DNA of 64,000 nt from Paracoccus alkanivorans (GCF_003697785.1 NZ_QOKZ01000002.1:186001-250000); one strand, 5' to 3'; shown: positions 18,979 to 28,804, numbered from the stretch's first letter. Notes: a model not told the origin generated them from the sequence alone. Program-made: numbers and translations.

Positions 18979-19734
18979 ATGAAAACGGCAATCGTCACCG
19001 GAGCGGCACGCGGGATCGGTCTTGCGACGGCAGGGCTGTTTGCCCGTCAGGGCTGGCAGGTTGCATTGGTGGATCGCGACAGCGAGGAACTGGCAAGGAC
19101 CGCACCGGGGATCGCGCAGGGTTTCGCCATCGATTGCGACATCTCGGATCCCGGTCAGGTCGAGGCGATGGTTGCCGGGGTCCTGGCCCGGACCGGCCGT
19201 ATCGACGCGCTGGTGAACAATGCCGGGGTCGCCGATTTCGGCCCCATCGGGCAAACCGATTTCGCCCGCTGGCGCGCCGTCATGGCCACCAATCTGGACG
19301 GAACATTCCTTGTCAGCCAGGCCTGCATTCCGGCGCTGAAGAAACAGGGCGGCGCCATCGTCAATATCGCCTCGATCTCGGGGCTGCGCGGCTCGACCCT
19401 GCGGGTCGCCTATGGCACCTCGAAGGCCGCCGTCATCCAACTGACCCGCCAGCAAGCGGCGGAACTGGGCGAATACGGGATTCGCGCCAATTGCATCGCG
19501 CCCGGCCCCGTGCGCACCAAGCTGGCCATGGCGGTGCACAGCCCGGAAATCATCGCCGCCTATCACGATGCGATCCCGCTCAACCGCTATGGCACCGAAG
19601 AGGAGCTGGCCGAGGCGATCGTCTTTCTGGCAAGCGAGAAAGCCAGCTACATTACCGGGCAGGTCCTGGCCGTGGATGGCGGCTTCGAGTCGACCGGTGT
19701 GGGCCTGCCTGCCCTGAGAGCGGATACCGCCTGA
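18979..19734 (+). CDS. Short-chain dehydrogenase/reductase
   Basis: 251 residues, classical SDR. NAD(P)-binding TGAARGIG (7-14), NNAG (80-83), catalytic Ser at 132/134, Tyr145 and Lys149 (YGTSK), and the PGPVRT motif after the active site. An Asp (VDRD) at the end of strand 2 suggests preference for NAD over NADP. Substrate is unknown; FabG-like and glucose-dehydrogenase-like SDRs share these features. AGGAGGAG five bases upstream fixes the start at 18979. It is a single gene between the groEL terminator and convergent ppx (five-base gap). Confidence 0.87.
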   Translation: MKTAIVTGAARGIGLATAGLFARQGWQVALVDRDSEELARTAPGIAQGFAIDCDISDPGQVEAMVAGVLARTGRIDALVNNAGVADFGPIGQTDFARWRAVMATNLDGTFLVSQACIPALKKQGGAIVNIASISGLRGSTLRVAYGTSKAAVIQLTRQQAAELGEYGIRANCIAPGPVRTKLAMAVHSPEIIAAYHDAIPLNRYGTEEELAEAIVFLASEKASYITGQVLAVDGGFESTGVGLPALRADTA

Positions 19735-19739
19735 ACCTC

Positions 19740-21278
19740 TCAGGCGCTGACCACGGGCTCCACTCCCATCGAGTTGCACAGGGACCGGAACCGCACCTCG
19801 ACCACCTCTCCGGCCAATTGCCGTCCGGTGGGCGTCAGCGTCAGTTCAAGCTGCCCCCGGTCGGGCTGGTATTTCAGCACACCGGCATCGGACGGATCGT
19901 CGATCGAGAACATCGCCCCGAAACGCATCGCCTTGCCGAGGATTTCGGCGTCACGCTGCTCTTCCTTGGACAGGAGCCTGAACAGCGGCGCCATCGGCGA
20001 TTTCGAGCGGCTGTTCTTGTAGCGATGCAGCAGCGCCAGCCCCAGAAAGACCCTCTCCTGATGGCTCAGCGCCGCCATGTTGGCGCGGGTCACATTGTCG
20101 AAACAGACCTCGGCGCGGTAATCGGGATGGGCACGCCAGGTGGTGTCATGCAGCAGGCAGGCGGCGCGGATCAGGCGTTCGCGCTCGGGCGGGACATTCT
20201 CGAAGATCGGCAGGAGGAAATGATACAGCTTCTTGCCGAAGCCGGGCATCCGCGCCATCTGCCTTTCGGTGAAACGGGCAACCTCGATCAGCGGATCCCG
20301 CCTGCGCAGCCGGTCGGACATCTGTTCGTAAAGCAGACCCTCGCGGATACCATAGCTGGAAACGGCCAGTTCGGCGGGCCGGAAGGTCGCGATCAGCTCC
20401 GACAGCACCTTCGATGCCAGCGGCACCAGCTCCATGCGCGAGGATGAAATCCCGACGCGGCCACGAAGCTGGTTCAGGTCGTTCTCGGCGATCCAGTCCA
20501 CCGTCTCGGCCACGGCCTCGGGCGTCATGCGATATTCATGCAGCACCGTCATGGGGTAATCGGTCCGCTCCATGTCCAGCCGGGCAATGGCCCGCCACGA
20601 GCCTCCGACCAGGTAGATGCGCTCGTGACCGGTGCCCATTTGCTCGGCCAATTCCGCCATGATCTTGCGGATATGCTTTTGCAGCCCGTCCTTGCCGCCC
20701 TGCACCTGCTGCAGCCGGAAAGGGCCAAGCTGCGAAGTCGCACGGCGGCCGACCCTGCCACCCTCCACCTCGGCCAGTTCCATCGAGTTGCCGCCGATAT
20801 CGCAAACCAGCCCCCTGGCTTCGGGCCAGCCCAGCAACACGCCCTGAGCCGACAGCCGTGCCTCTTCCTCGCCATCGATCACGATCAGCTTGAGGCCGGT
20901 TTCACGCTCCACCCGCCGCTGGAACTCCGGCCCGTCCTCGGCCTCGCGCACGGCCGCGGTGGCCACGCAGGTCAGGGGCTCGATATCCATGCCTTTCGCC
21001 AGCGCCGCGAAACGCCGCAGCGCCGCGAAGGCGCGCTCCACCCCGGCCGGGTTCAGCCGCCCCGTGGTGGCCATGTCCTGCCCCAGCCCGGCCATGATCT
21101 TTTCGTTGTAGAAATAGGCGGGGGACCGCGCTGCACCATCGAACACCACCAGCCTGATCGAGTTCGAACCGACATCGACCACCCCGACCCGGGACAGGGC
21201 ACGCTTGGGAAGCTTGGCAAAAAAATTGTCGCCGAAAGGCTCTACCATCTGCCCGGTCGAAGTGCGGACGCCGTTCAT
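19740..21278 (-). CDS. ppx: Exopolyphosphatase / pppGpp phosphatase (Ppx/GppA)
   Basis: 512 residues. The ASKHA ATPase-like phosphate loops are visible: VDVGSNSIRLVVFDG (DVGSNS at 35-40) and CDIGGNSMELAEV. The second half (LPIFENVPPERERLIRAACLLHDTTW and downstream) resembles the HD-like C-terminal domain of Ppx/GppA. It removes terminal phosphates from polyphosphate or pppGpp. It lies 55 bases downstream of ppk on the same strand, pairing synthesis and breakdown of polyphosphate. AGGGGG seven bases upstream supports the start. Confidence 0.92.
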   Translation of the reverse strand: MNGVRTSTGQMVEPFGDNFFAKLPKRALSRVGVVDVGSNSIRLVVFDGAARSPAYFYNEKIMAGLGQDMATTGRLNPAGVERAFAALRRFAALAKGMDIEPLTCVATAAVREAEDGPEFQRRVERETGLKLIVIDGEEEARLSAQGVLLGWPEARGLVCDIGGNSMELAEVEGGRVGRRATSQLGPFRLQQVQGGKDGLQKHIRKIMAELAEQMGTGHERIYLVGGSWRAIARLDMERTDYPMTVLHEYRMTPEAVAETVDWIAENDLNQLRGRVGISSSRMELVPLASKVLSELIATFRPAELAVSSYGIREGLLYEQMSDRLRRRDPLIEVARFTERQMARMPGFGKKLYHFLLPIFENVPPERERLIRAACLLHDTTWRAHPDYRAEVCFDNVTRANMAALSHQERVFLGLALLHRYKNSRSKSPMAPLFRLLSKEEQRDAEILGKAMRFGAMFSIDDPSDAGVLKYQPDRGQLELTLTPTGRQLAGEVVEVRFRSLCNSMGVEPVVSA

Positions 21279-21333
21279 TGCAAAGCCCCCTGCTTGCGCA
21301 TCGCCCCGTTAATGGCGTGATCCGTCCGGCCCG

Positions 21334-23499
21334 TCAATCGGCAGAATGGGTTAATGCCGGTACGTCACGCGCGCCCGCAGTTCCGCGCCCCGAAAGAGAC
21401 GGATTCTCCATGAAGAAGCGGTGGCAGTTGAACAGATCCTCGCGCCCGTCGGGCAGGTAGCGGACAAATCGTCCATCCGGCTGCAAGAGCCAGCTTTGCG
21501 CCTCGTCGGCCATGTTCGCAGCCATGATCTGGCTGGTGATCTGGGCCTTGACGGTTTCGTTATGGCATTCGACCAGCGTTTCGACCCTGCGCGACAGGTT
21601 GCGCCCCATCCAGTCGGCCGAGGAAAAGAACACCCGCGCCTTTTTCGACGGCAGCCCGTGGCCATTGCCGAAACAGACGATACGGGAATGTTCGAGATAA
21701 CGTCCGACAATGGATTTTACGCGAATATTATCTGATAATCCCTTAATTCCAGGTCTTATTCCGCAAATACCCCGCACCACGAGGCTGATCTTCACCCCGG
21801 CATTGCTGGCCGCGTAAAGTGCTTCGATAACATCGGTTTCTATGATGGAGTTCATCTTGGCCCAGATGGCTCCGGGGCGCCCCTGGCGGGCGAACTCCGC
21901 CTCGCGGGCGATCAGGGCCAGCAGGTTTTCCTTCATGTCGATGGGCGAGATCGACAGATTCTCCAGCCCGTCCGGTTGAACATATCCGGACAAGTAGTTG
22001 AAAACCTTCGTGGCATCCCGCCCCAAGGCGGGGTCGCAGGTGAACATGGACAGGTCGGTGTAGATCCGTGCCGTGATCGGGTGGTAATTGCCGGTGCCGT
22101 AATGGGTATAGGTCACCAGCGAATCGCCCTCGCGCCGCACGACGGTGCTGATCTTGGCATGGGTCTTGTAGTTCACGAAGCCATAGACCACATGCGCCCC
22201 CGCCCGCTCCAGCCGCCGCGACTGGCGGATATTCGCCGCCTCGTCGAAACGCGCCTTCAGTTCGACAAGGGCGGTCACGGATTTGCCCGCCTCGGCAGCC
22301 TCGCAAAGCGCCTCAACGATGGGGCTGTCACGGCTGGTGCGATACAGCGTCTGCTTGATCGCCAGCACATTCGGATCGCGCGCTGCCTGCTGAAGAAAGC
22401 GCACCACCATGTCGAAAGTCTCGTAGGGGTGATGCAGCAGCATGTCCTTTTGCCGGATCGCCGCGAACATGTCGCCGTGGTGATCCTGCACCCGCTCGGG
22501 CACGCGCGGGGTGAAACCGGGCCATAGCAGGTCGCGGCGGTTGTCCAGCACCAGTTCGCCCAGGTCAGCCATGCCCAGCAGCCCCTCGACCTCGATCACC
22601 TCGTCCGGGGTGACCTCCAGCTCGTCCATGATCAGGCGGCGCAGACGGTCGGGCGCGCCCGCCGTGATCTTGAGCCGGATGACACTGCCCCGGCGGCGGC
22701 GTTTCAGCGCCGTCTCGAATTCGCGGACAAGATCCTCGGCTTCTTCCTCGACCTCCAGGTCGCTGTCGCGCAGCACCCGGAAGGCGCAATGGCCGGTGTC
22801 GCGATAGCCGGGAAACAGGCTGGACAGATGCATCAGCAGCAGTTCCTCGAGCCGCAGGAAACGCTGGCCGCCGGGAAGCGGGATGAAACGCTGCAATTGC
22901 GCCGGGATCGGCAGCAATGCCTGCATCTGCTGTCCGCCCGCTTCGCGCGCCAGTTCCAGCGCCAGCGAAAAGCCCGCATTCGGGATGAAGGGAAAGGGAT
23001 GCGCGGGGTCGATGGCCAGCGGCGACAGCACCGGAAGCACGTTGTTCTCGAAGTGATCATGCAGGAACAGCTCTTCGGCGCGGGTGATATTGCTGCGCGA
23101 CAGGATCATGATCCCCTGCTCTTCCATCTCGCGCCGCAAGCGGTTCCAGACGCCCTGCTGCGCGCTCATCAGGCGGCGGGCATCGGCATTGATCAGGCCA
23201 AGCTGCTCGGCGGGGGTCAGCCCGTCATCCGAAGGCGTGGTATTGCCTTCGCGCACCAGTTCGCGCAGGCCCGCCACGCGGACGGTATAGAACTCGTCCA
23301 GATTGGCGGCGCTGATCGACACGAAGCGCAGCCGTTCCAGCAACGGGACACGGGCGTTGCGGGCCTCGTCCAGAACCCGCCAGTTGAAGCTGAGCCAACT
23401 CAGTTCGCGATTGAAGAACCGCGCGGAGCCGACGGGGACGCCCGATGGCAGTTCCTTGGGTTCCGGGAACGGATTTCGAAGGAAATTGGCCTGTGTCAT
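21334..23499 (-). CDS. ppk1: Polyphosphate kinase 1
   Basis: 721 residues, full length. It has the PPK1 N-terminal opening RFFNRELSWLSFNWRVLDEA, the HHPYETFDMVVRFLQQAARDPNVLAIKQTLYRTS block, and both catalytic-domain histidines in their usual spacing: His447 (NYKTHAKI, the phosphorylated residue by analogy with E. coli His435) and His604 (YLEHSRI, analogous to His592). It polymerises the gamma-phosphate of ATP into polyphosphate at the membrane. Codons 580-599 are strikingly AT-rich with rare codons (ATA, AGA, TTA, TCA, GTA), unlike the rest of the gene. It sits upstream of ppx in the order AI-2E transporter, hdaA, ppk, ppx. Confidence 0.96.
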   Translation of the reverse strand: MTQANFLRNPFPEPKELPSGVPVGSARFFNRELSWLSFNWRVLDEARNARVPLLERLRFVSISAANLDEFYTVRVAGLRELVREGNTTPSDDGLTPAEQLGLINADARRLMSAQQGVWNRLRREMEEQGIMILSRSNITRAEELFLHDHFENNVLPVLSPLAIDPAHPFPFIPNAGFSLALELAREAGGQQMQALLPIPAQLQRFIPLPGGQRFLRLEELLLMHLSSLFPGYRDTGHCAFRVLRDSDLEVEEEAEDLVREFETALKRRRRGSVIRLKITAGAPDRLRRLIMDELEVTPDEVIEVEGLLGMADLGELVLDNRRDLLWPGFTPRVPERVQDHHGDMFAAIRQKDMLLHHPYETFDMVVRFLQQAARDPNVLAIKQTLYRTSRDSPIVEALCEAAEAGKSVTALVELKARFDEAANIRQSRRLERAGAHVVYGFVNYKTHAKISTVVRREGDSLVTYTHYGTGNYHPITARIYTDLSMFTCDPALGRDATKVFNYLSGYVQPDGLENLSISPIDMKENLLALIAREAEFARQGRPGAIWAKMNSIIETDVIEALYAASNAGVKISLVVRGICGIRPGIKGLSDNIRVKSIVGRYLEHSRIVCFGNGHGLPSKKARVFFSSADWMGRNLSRRVETLVECHNETVKAQITSQIMAANMADEAQSWLLQPDGRFVRYLPDGREDLFNCHRFFMENPSLSGRGTAGARDVPALTHSAD
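21727..21739. repeat. Perfect palindrome inside an AT-rich patch of ppk1
   Basis: ATTATC-T-GATAAT is a perfect inverted repeat with a one-base centre. It sits in a 60-base stretch (21711-21770) that is only 35% GC, within a gene otherwise around two-thirds GC. It covers codons 588-592 of ppk1. Confidence 0.6.
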
Positions 23500-23538
23500 G
23501 GTTTCCGGAGAAGAATCGAGTGAAAATTCGGTGGCGGA

Positions 23539-24228
23539 TCATGCGTCGGCCAAGGTCAGTTTGTCCAGCAGATCGGCAGCGATCCTGCGGGTAACCGGCC
23601 CCTTGCGCGCCATCGCCGCCCGGTCCATCGCGGCCACGAGCCGCCGTGCAAGCCCAAGGTCCCGGTCCATGCGCAGCACCAGCCAGTCGATCAGCCCGGC
23701 CGAAACGGTCAACTGCCGGTCAGCGAACAGCTTGACCAGCACCGCGGCCAGCAGCGCCTCGTCTGGCGGTCCCAGCCTGACCTGTGCCATTGCGTCCATG
23801 CGCGAGCGAAGATCGGGCAGCACCAGCCCCCAATCGCGTGGGGCGCTGCGGGCGGTCAGCAGGAACAGGCAGTCACGCGCGGCGCACATGTTCCACAGAT
23901 GAAACAGCGCCTGCTCGGCCCCGGCGGCAAAGCCCGCGTGATCGGCATCCTCGACCACCAGCGCCCCGCCCTCGGCAACGAGGTGATCGGCGGCGTCGGG
24001 ATTGAGCCCGGCCGCCGCAACCTTGCGCGCACCGTTCCCGGCCGCCCAGAAAGCCGCCATATGCGACTTGCCCGCGCCCTCCGGCCCGATCAGCAGCATC
24101 CGCCCCTGCGGCCATTCCTGCGGCGCATCCAGCATGGCCAGCGCCGCCCGGTTCGCCGCGGCGGGCAGGAAATCCGCGCGTGAATAGGCAGGCTGCGTGG
24201 TCAGATCGAGGGTCAGTTGGCGGGACAA
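23539..24228 (-). CDS. hdaA: HdaA-like DnaA-related replication regulator
   Basis: 229 residues, a short DnaA-type AAA+ domain without a DNA-binding C-terminus. Walker A GPEGAGKS (48-55), Walker B-like ALVVEDADH, and the N-terminal RQLTLDL, which resembles the clamp-binding motif (QLxLDL) that Hda proteins use to bind the sliding clamp. By analogy with HdaA of Caulobacter it stimulates DnaA-ATP hydrolysis after initiation. The only possible start is TTG at 24228, since an in-frame TGA (the stop of the upstream transporter) lies four codons before it and no ATG precedes the Walker motif. Confidence 0.87.
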   Translation of the reverse strand: MSRQLTLDLTTQPAYSRADFLPAAANRAALAMLDAPQEWPQGRMLLIGPEGAGKSHMAAFWAAGNGARKVAAAGLNPDAADHLVAEGGALVVEDADHAGFAAGAEQALFHLWNMCAARDCLFLLTARSAPRDWGLVLPDLRSRMDAMAQVRLGPPDEALLAAVLVKLFADRQLTVSAGLIDWLVLRMDRDLGLARRLVAAMDRAAMARKGPVTRRIAADLLDKLTLADA

Positions 24229-24237
24229 AACGATATC

Positions 24238-25437
24238 TCAGCCCTGCCTGTTCGCCATGCCGCCCTGCGCATCGGCGATCCGCTCGTCCTCTTCCTCCTC
24301 GCGCAGATAGGCCTCGTGCAGTTCGGCGGCCAATGTGCCGCGCGGTGCCAGCTCGACCAGCAGCGGCGGCGCCGGCTCGGGCGGTGGCGACTTGCCGGTA
24401 TAGAGCGGGCTTTCCAGGTAGCGCTCGGTCATGAAACGCGCCAGCACGCCCACCGCCGCCGCCAGGGGCACGGCCAGGACCAGCCCGACAAAGCCGAACA
24501 GCGCGCCAAAGACCGACAGGGCCAGCAGCAGCCAGACCGGATGCAGCCCGACATGGCCGCCGACGATCTTGGGCTGCAGGTAGTTGCCCTCCACCACCTG
24601 TCCGATGGCAAAGATCACCACAACCGCGCCGATCCAGACCGGATCGCCCCAAAAGCTGAACAGGGCGACTCCGATGGCGGTGGCGCCGCCGATCAGGACG
24701 CCGACATAGGGGATGAATGACAGCACCGCCGCCATGATCCCGATGAAAAAGCCGAATGGCAGCCCGACAAATGCCAGCGCCAGCGAATACCATGTTCCGA
24801 GGATCAGGATCACCAGCCCCTGCCCGCGCACGAATCCCGACAGGGCGCCATCGACCTCGGTGGCGAGGCGGCGGATCGTGGCGGCATGTTCGCGCGGCAG
24901 CAGCCCATCGATCTTCGCCACCATCCGGTCCCAGTCCAGCAGCAGGTAGAAGGTGACCACCGGCACGATCACGAACAGCGCGACGACCCCGAGCACGCCG
25001 CGAACCGATCCAAGCAGGGTGCTCGCAAGCTTGCCCAGTTGCTCGCCCATCGATTCCCGCAAATCCTTGAGGGCCGAACCGACCGTGCCGCCTTCGGGGA
25101 CCATTTCGGGGAAACGCGAGGTGACGAAAATCCTTGCCTGGTCGAACATCTCCGGCGCGGTCTCGATCAGCGCCGTCGCCTGGCGCAGCAGGATCGGCAC
25201 GATCAGCAGGATGACGGCCGCAAGCATCAGCACCGCTCCGGCGGTGATCACCACCACGGCCATGGTCCGCGACAGGCCCATCCGCTCCAGCCGGTCGGCG
25301 ATGGGATCCAGCATATAGGCGATGCCCGCCCCCAGCAGGAACGGCAGGATCGCCTGCCCCAGCAACCACATGGTCACGAACAGCACCAGCGCCGCGATCC
25401 CCCACCACATCACCTGTTTCCGCACCGGCACGCTCAT
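24238..25437 (-). CDS. AI-2E family transporter (PerM/YdiK type)
   Basis: 399 residues with about eight membrane helices in the AI-2E layout: ILPFLLGAGIAYMLDPIADRLERMGLSRT near the start, a soluble segment at ~90-160, then GFVRGQGLVILILG, FIPYVGVLIGG, and GHVGLHPVWLLLALSVFGALFGFVGLVLAVPLAA. Some homologues export autoinducer-2, others are Na+/H+ antiporters, so substrate is open. Start 25437 is supported by GCGGAG seven bases upstream; the ORF continues to 25584 without a better site. The C-terminus is acidic. Its TGA lies in the same frame as hdaA, 9 bases before the hdaA TTG. Confidence 0.88.
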   Translation of the reverse strand: MSVPVRKQVMWWGIAALVLFVTMWLLGQAILPFLLGAGIAYMLDPIADRLERMGLSRTMAVVVITAGAVLMLAAVILLIVPILLRQATALIETAPEMFDQARIFVTSRFPEMVPEGGTVGSALKDLRESMGEQLGKLASTLLGSVRGVLGVVALFVIVPVVTFYLLLDWDRMVAKIDGLLPREHAATIRRLATEVDGALSGFVRGQGLVILILGTWYSLALAFVGLPFGFFIGIMAAVLSFIPYVGVLIGGATAIGVALFSFWGDPVWIGAVVVIFAIGQVVEGNYLQPKIVGGHVGLHPVWLLLALSVFGALFGFVGLVLAVPLAAAVGVLARFMTERYLESPLYTGKSPPPEPAPPLLVELAPRGTLAAELHEAYLREEEEDERIADAQGGMANRQG

Positions 25438-25595
25438 CGCGTTTCTCCGCATGAATGATACGGGGGGAATGTGGCGGTCTTGGCGGGTGGTTGCAAGCCA
25501 TGGCTTCGTGATCATGCCGGGCTTCGCGGCAAGTTCTTGGCAAGCGCATTCCGATCCGCTAACCCTCGCCCGACCCGAACCCAAAGGACCACCTC

Positions 25596-26960
25596 ATGCG
25601 TCTGTCGCGCTATTTCCTGCCCGTCCTGAAAGAGGACCCCAAAGAAGCCCAGATCGTCAGCCACCGGCTGATGCTGCGCGCCGGCATGATCCGGCAGCAG
25701 GCAGCGGGGATCTATTCCTGGCTGCCGCTCGGCTACAAGGTGCTGCGCCGGATCGAGCAGATCGTGCATGAAGAACAGCAGCGCGCCGGGCATATCCCGC
25801 TGCTGATGCCGACCCTGCAGCCGGCCGATCTGTGGCGGGAAAGCGGCCGTTACGACGATTACGGCGAGGAAATGCTGCGCATCCGCGACCGGCACAAGCG
25901 GGATCTGCTCTATGGCCCCACCAACGAGGAGATGATCACCGACATCTTCCGGTCCAGCAATATCAGCAGCTACAAGGACCTGCCGCTGACGCTGTATCAC
26001 ATCCAGTGGAAATTCCGCGACGAGATCCGCCCGCGTTTCGGTGTCATGCGGGGCCGCGAGTTCCTGATGAAGGACGGTTACAATTTCGACCTGACCAAGG
26101 AAGACGCGCTGCATGCCTATAACCGGCACCTGGTGACCTATCTGCGCACCTATGAGCGGATGGGCCTGCAGGCGATCCCGATGCGCGCCGATGGCGGGCC
26201 GATCGGCGGGGATTACACGCATGAATTCCTGGTGCTGGCAGAAACCGGCGAGTCCGAGGTCTTTTATGACAGCGAGATCACCGATCTGACCTTTGGCGAC
26301 CGGCAGATCGACTATGACAGCAAGGAAGAATGCCAGGCCGTGCTGGAGGAATTCACCAGCCGCTATGCCCGCACCGACGAGACCCATGACGACGCCCTGT
26401 TCCAGCAGGTCCCCGAGTCCCGCCGCCGCGTCGCGCGTGGGATCGAGGTCGGCCAGATCTTCTATTTCGGCACCAAGTATTCCGAGCCGATGGGGGCGAC
26501 GGTCGCGATGCCGGACGGCAGCCGGGTGCCAGTTCACATGGGCAGCCACGGCATCGGGGTCAGCCGCCTTCTGGGCGCGATCATCGAGGCCAGCCATGAC
26601 GACAAGGGCATCATCTGGCCCGAGGGCGTGACCCCGTTCCATGCCGGGATCGTGAACCTGAAACAGGGCGACAGTTCGACCGACAGCGCCTGCGAAGCGA
26701 TCTATGCCGAGCTTCGGGCGCGCGGGCTGGATCCGCTTTACGATGACCGCGACGAGCGGGCGGGCGCGAAATTCGCCAGGATGGACCTGATCGGCCTGCC
26801 CTGGCGGATCACGGTGGGTCCGCGGGGGCTGGCCAACAACATGGTCGAACTGACCAATCGCCGCACCGGCGAAAACGAAGAGATGTCGCCCAAGGATGCC
26901 GTGGCCCGGCTGGTCTCGATCTATGCGCCGGTGCTCGACCCGGCGGCAGTCGACAGATGA
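25596..26960 (+). CDS. proS: Proline-tRNA ligase, short alphaproteobacterial type
   Basis: 454 residues. Class II synthetase motifs: motif 1 region with [26 protein letters not shown], motif 2 [26 protein letters not shown], and motif 3 region [17 protein letters not shown], then the C-terminal anticodon-binding domain ([14 protein letters not shown]-like and [14 protein letters not shown]). It lacks the ~180-residue editing insertion of the E. coli enzyme, which is the normal form in alphaproteobacteria. Divergent from the AI-2E gene; its stop overlaps the next ORF by ATGA. Confidence 0.96.
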   Translation: MRLSRYFLPVLKEDPKEAQIVSHRLMLRAGMIRQQAAGIYSWLPLGYKVLRRIEQIVHEEQQRAGHIPLLMPTLQPADLWRESGRYDDYGEEMLRIRDRHKRDLLYGPTNEEMITDIFRSSNISSYKDLPLTLYHIQWKFRDEIRPRFGVMRGREFLMKDGYNFDLTKEDALHAYNRHLVTYLRTYERMGLQAIPMRADGGPIGGDYTHEFLVLAETGESEVFYDSEITDLTFGDRQIDYDSKEECQAVLEEFTSRYARTDETHDDALFQQVPESRRRVARGIEVGQIFYFGTKYSEPMGATVAMPDGSRVPVHMGSHGIGVSRLLGAIIEASHDDKGIIWPEGVTPFHAGIVNLKQGDSSTDSACEAIYAELRARGLDPLYDDRDERAGAKFARMDLIGLPWRITVGPRGLANNMVELTNRRTGENEEMSPKDAVARLVSIYAPVLDPAAVDR

Positions 26961-27448
26961 TCCGGCTCCTGCGGCTGTCGGCGGCACTTGCCAGCGCCGC
27001 CCTCCTGTCGCAGTTTCCGGCATTCTCCGACCAGTATCTGCAGCGCCTCGGCGGACAGGTCGATGCCCTGTCCCGGGTGGCAGAGGATTTCGACGACAGC
27101 GCCCGCGAGGTCGGGCTGACGCGCGAACAGGCGCTTGCCGATCTGTCCGGCAGCGGGTTCCGCGAGGCGCATCGGGCCGATATGCAGCAGGTCTTTGTCC
27201 GGCTTGAACGCGCGCGGGCCGATCTGCAGATGCTGCGCCTCGCCGATCCGCTGGAACGGCTTCTGCTGCCCCACCGCCTGCGCGATCCGGAAACCCTTGC
27301 CGCCACCTGGGGCGATTTTCGCCCGGCGCTTCCGGTCACCGGATCGGGCTTCGTCGCGGCCGCCATCGGCCTGGTCCTGGGCTGGCTGATATCCGGCTTG
27401 CCGGGCTTGTTTTTCCACCGCCGCCAGGACCCGTTGGGTTGGCGCTGA
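26957..27448 (+). CDS. DUF2937-like membrane protein
   Basis: 163 residues. An N-terminal hydrophobic segment (residues 3-20) and a second helix near residues 129-151 ([26 protein letters not shown]) flank a helical middle with [24 protein letters not shown] and [18 protein letters not shown]. The pattern matches my recollection of the DUF2937 family; function unknown. It is translationally coupled to proS by a four-base overlap, but no functional link is evident. Confidence 0.75.
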   Translation: MIRLLRLSAALASAALLSQFPAFSDQYLQRLGGQVDALSRVAEDFDDSAREVGLTREQALADLSGSGFREAHRADMQQVFVRLERARADLQMLRLADPLERLLLPHRLRDPETLAATWGDFRPALPVTGSGFVAAAIGLVLGWLISGLPGLFFHRRQDPLGWR

Positions 27449-27564
27449 AACATCACGACATTCTTGCCAGAAGCGTGAAATTCCTTGCCACAAGCCGCTT
27501 TCCTTTTGCACGAGGCCCTTTTAACCTGATGTGCAGGATGTTGTTCCAACCGGGAGACAAATCG

Positions 27565-28749
27565 ATGAAAAAACTTCTTCTTGCAACCGCTGCGACTGCG
27601 CTTGCGGCGGGCGTAACCAGTGCCGAGGAAATCAAGCTGGGCACATCGCTCGGCTTTACCGGGCCGCTCGAATCCATGGCGCCTGCAATGCAGGCCGGGG
27701 CCGAACTGGCCGTCAAGGAAGTCAGCGATTCCGGCCTGCTGCTGGACGGCTCGACCGTGACGCTGGTCCAGGGCGATTCGACCTGCGCCGACGCCGCTGC
27801 CGCGACCGCCACCGTAGAGCGCCTGATTACCGCCGAAAAGGTCAAGGGCATTGTCGGCGGCATGTGCTCGGGCGAAGCCATCGCCTCGCTGGAAAACGTG
27901 GCCGTGCCCAACGGAATCGTGATGGTTTCGCCCTCGGCCACCTCGCCGGCGCTGTCCACCATCGAGGATAACGGGCTGTTCTTCCGAACCTCGCCCTCGG
28001 ATGCGCGTCAGGGTGAGGTGATGGCCGACATCATCATGGACAAGGGCATCCAGAACGTCGCCGTGACCTATACCAACAACGACTACGGCAAGGGTCTTGC
28101 CGAGAGTTTCCAGGCCGCGTTCGAGGAAAAGGGCGGCACGGTAACCGTCAACAGCGCCCATGAGGATGGCAAGGCCGATTATTCGGCCGAGGTGGCGGCA
28201 CTGGCCGCGGCCGGAGGCGATGCGCTGGTCGTGGCGGGCTATGTCGACCAGGGCGGCTCGGGCGTGGTGCGAGCCGCGCTGGATACCGGCGCCTTCGACA
28301 CATTCGTGTTCCCTGACGGCATGGTGGGTCAGGCGCTGGTCGACAATTTCGGTGCCGAGATCGACGGCAGCTTCGGCCAGAACCCCGCAGCCGAGGGCGA
28401 GGGCCGCGATACCTATGTCGCGATGGCCGAAGAGGTGGGCTTCGACGGCACCGGCGCATTCTCGGCCGAATCCTATGACGCCGCTGCGCTGATGCTGTTG
28501 GCCATGGCCGCTGCGGGTTCCAGCGATCCGGGCACCTACAAGGACAAGATCATGGATATCGCCAACGAGCCGGGCGAGAAAATCCTGCCGGGCGAGCTCG
28601 CCAAGGGGCTGGAGATCATCAATGGCGGCGGCGATATCGACTATGTCGGCGCCACCTCGGTCGAGCTGGTCGGTGCCGGCGAATCTGCGGGCGTCTATCG
28701 CGAGGTCGCCTTCAATGACGGTACGATGGAGGTCATCGGCTATCGCTGA
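27565..28749 (+). CDS. Branched-chain amino acid/amide ABC transporter substrate-binding protein (LivJ type)
   Basis: 394 residues. Signal peptide 1-20 (TSA before EEIKLG). The periplasmic-binding fold of the Leu/Ile/Val family is evident: IKLGTSLGFTGPLESMAPAMQAGAELAV, then VSPSATSPALS, VAVTYTNNDYGKGLAESF, and SYDAAALMLLAMA. It delivers the solute to the LivHM permease encoded downstream. It is followed by two hairpins before livG, which usually keeps binding-protein levels above those of the membrane parts. Ligand could be an amino acid, amide or urea; the sequence does not decide. Start fixed by GGGAGA before the ATG at 27565. Confidence 0.9.
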   Translation: MKKLLLATAATALAAGVTSAEEIKLGTSLGFTGPLESMAPAMQAGAELAVKEVSDSGLLLDGSTVTLVQGDSTCADAAAATATVERLITAEKVKGIVGGMCSGEAIASLENVAVPNGIVMVSPSATSPALSTIEDNGLFFRTSPSDARQGEVMADIIMDKGIQNVAVTYTNNDYGKGLAESFQAAFEEKGGTVTVNSAHEDGKADYSAEVAALAAAGGDALVVAGYVDQGGSGVVRAALDTGAFDTFVFPDGMVGQALVDNFGAEIDGSFGQNPAAEGEGRDTYVAMAEEVGFDGTGAFSAESYDAAALMLLAMAAAGSSDPGTYKDKIMDIANEPGEKILPGELAKGLEIINGGGDIDYVGATSVELVGAGESAGVYREVAFNDGTMEVIGYR

Positions 28750-28767
28750 GCCGTCCTGACAAGCGGG

Positions 28768-28792
28768 CCCGGTACTCTTCGCGAGTGCCGGG
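28768..28792 (+). terminator. Intercistronic hairpin after livJ
   Basis: CCCGGTACTC and GAGTGCCGGG form a 10-bp stem (one G-U) with loop TTCGC, then TCATTTGATTTT. It is probably a partial terminator or a 3'-end protector between the binding-protein gene and the rest of the operon. Confidence 0.7.
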
Positions 28793-28804
28793 TCATTTGA
28801 TTTT

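Noticed and set aside
25512-27023. 503-codon open frame antisense to proS
   Set aside because: Overlaps proS throughout and has no protein-like features.
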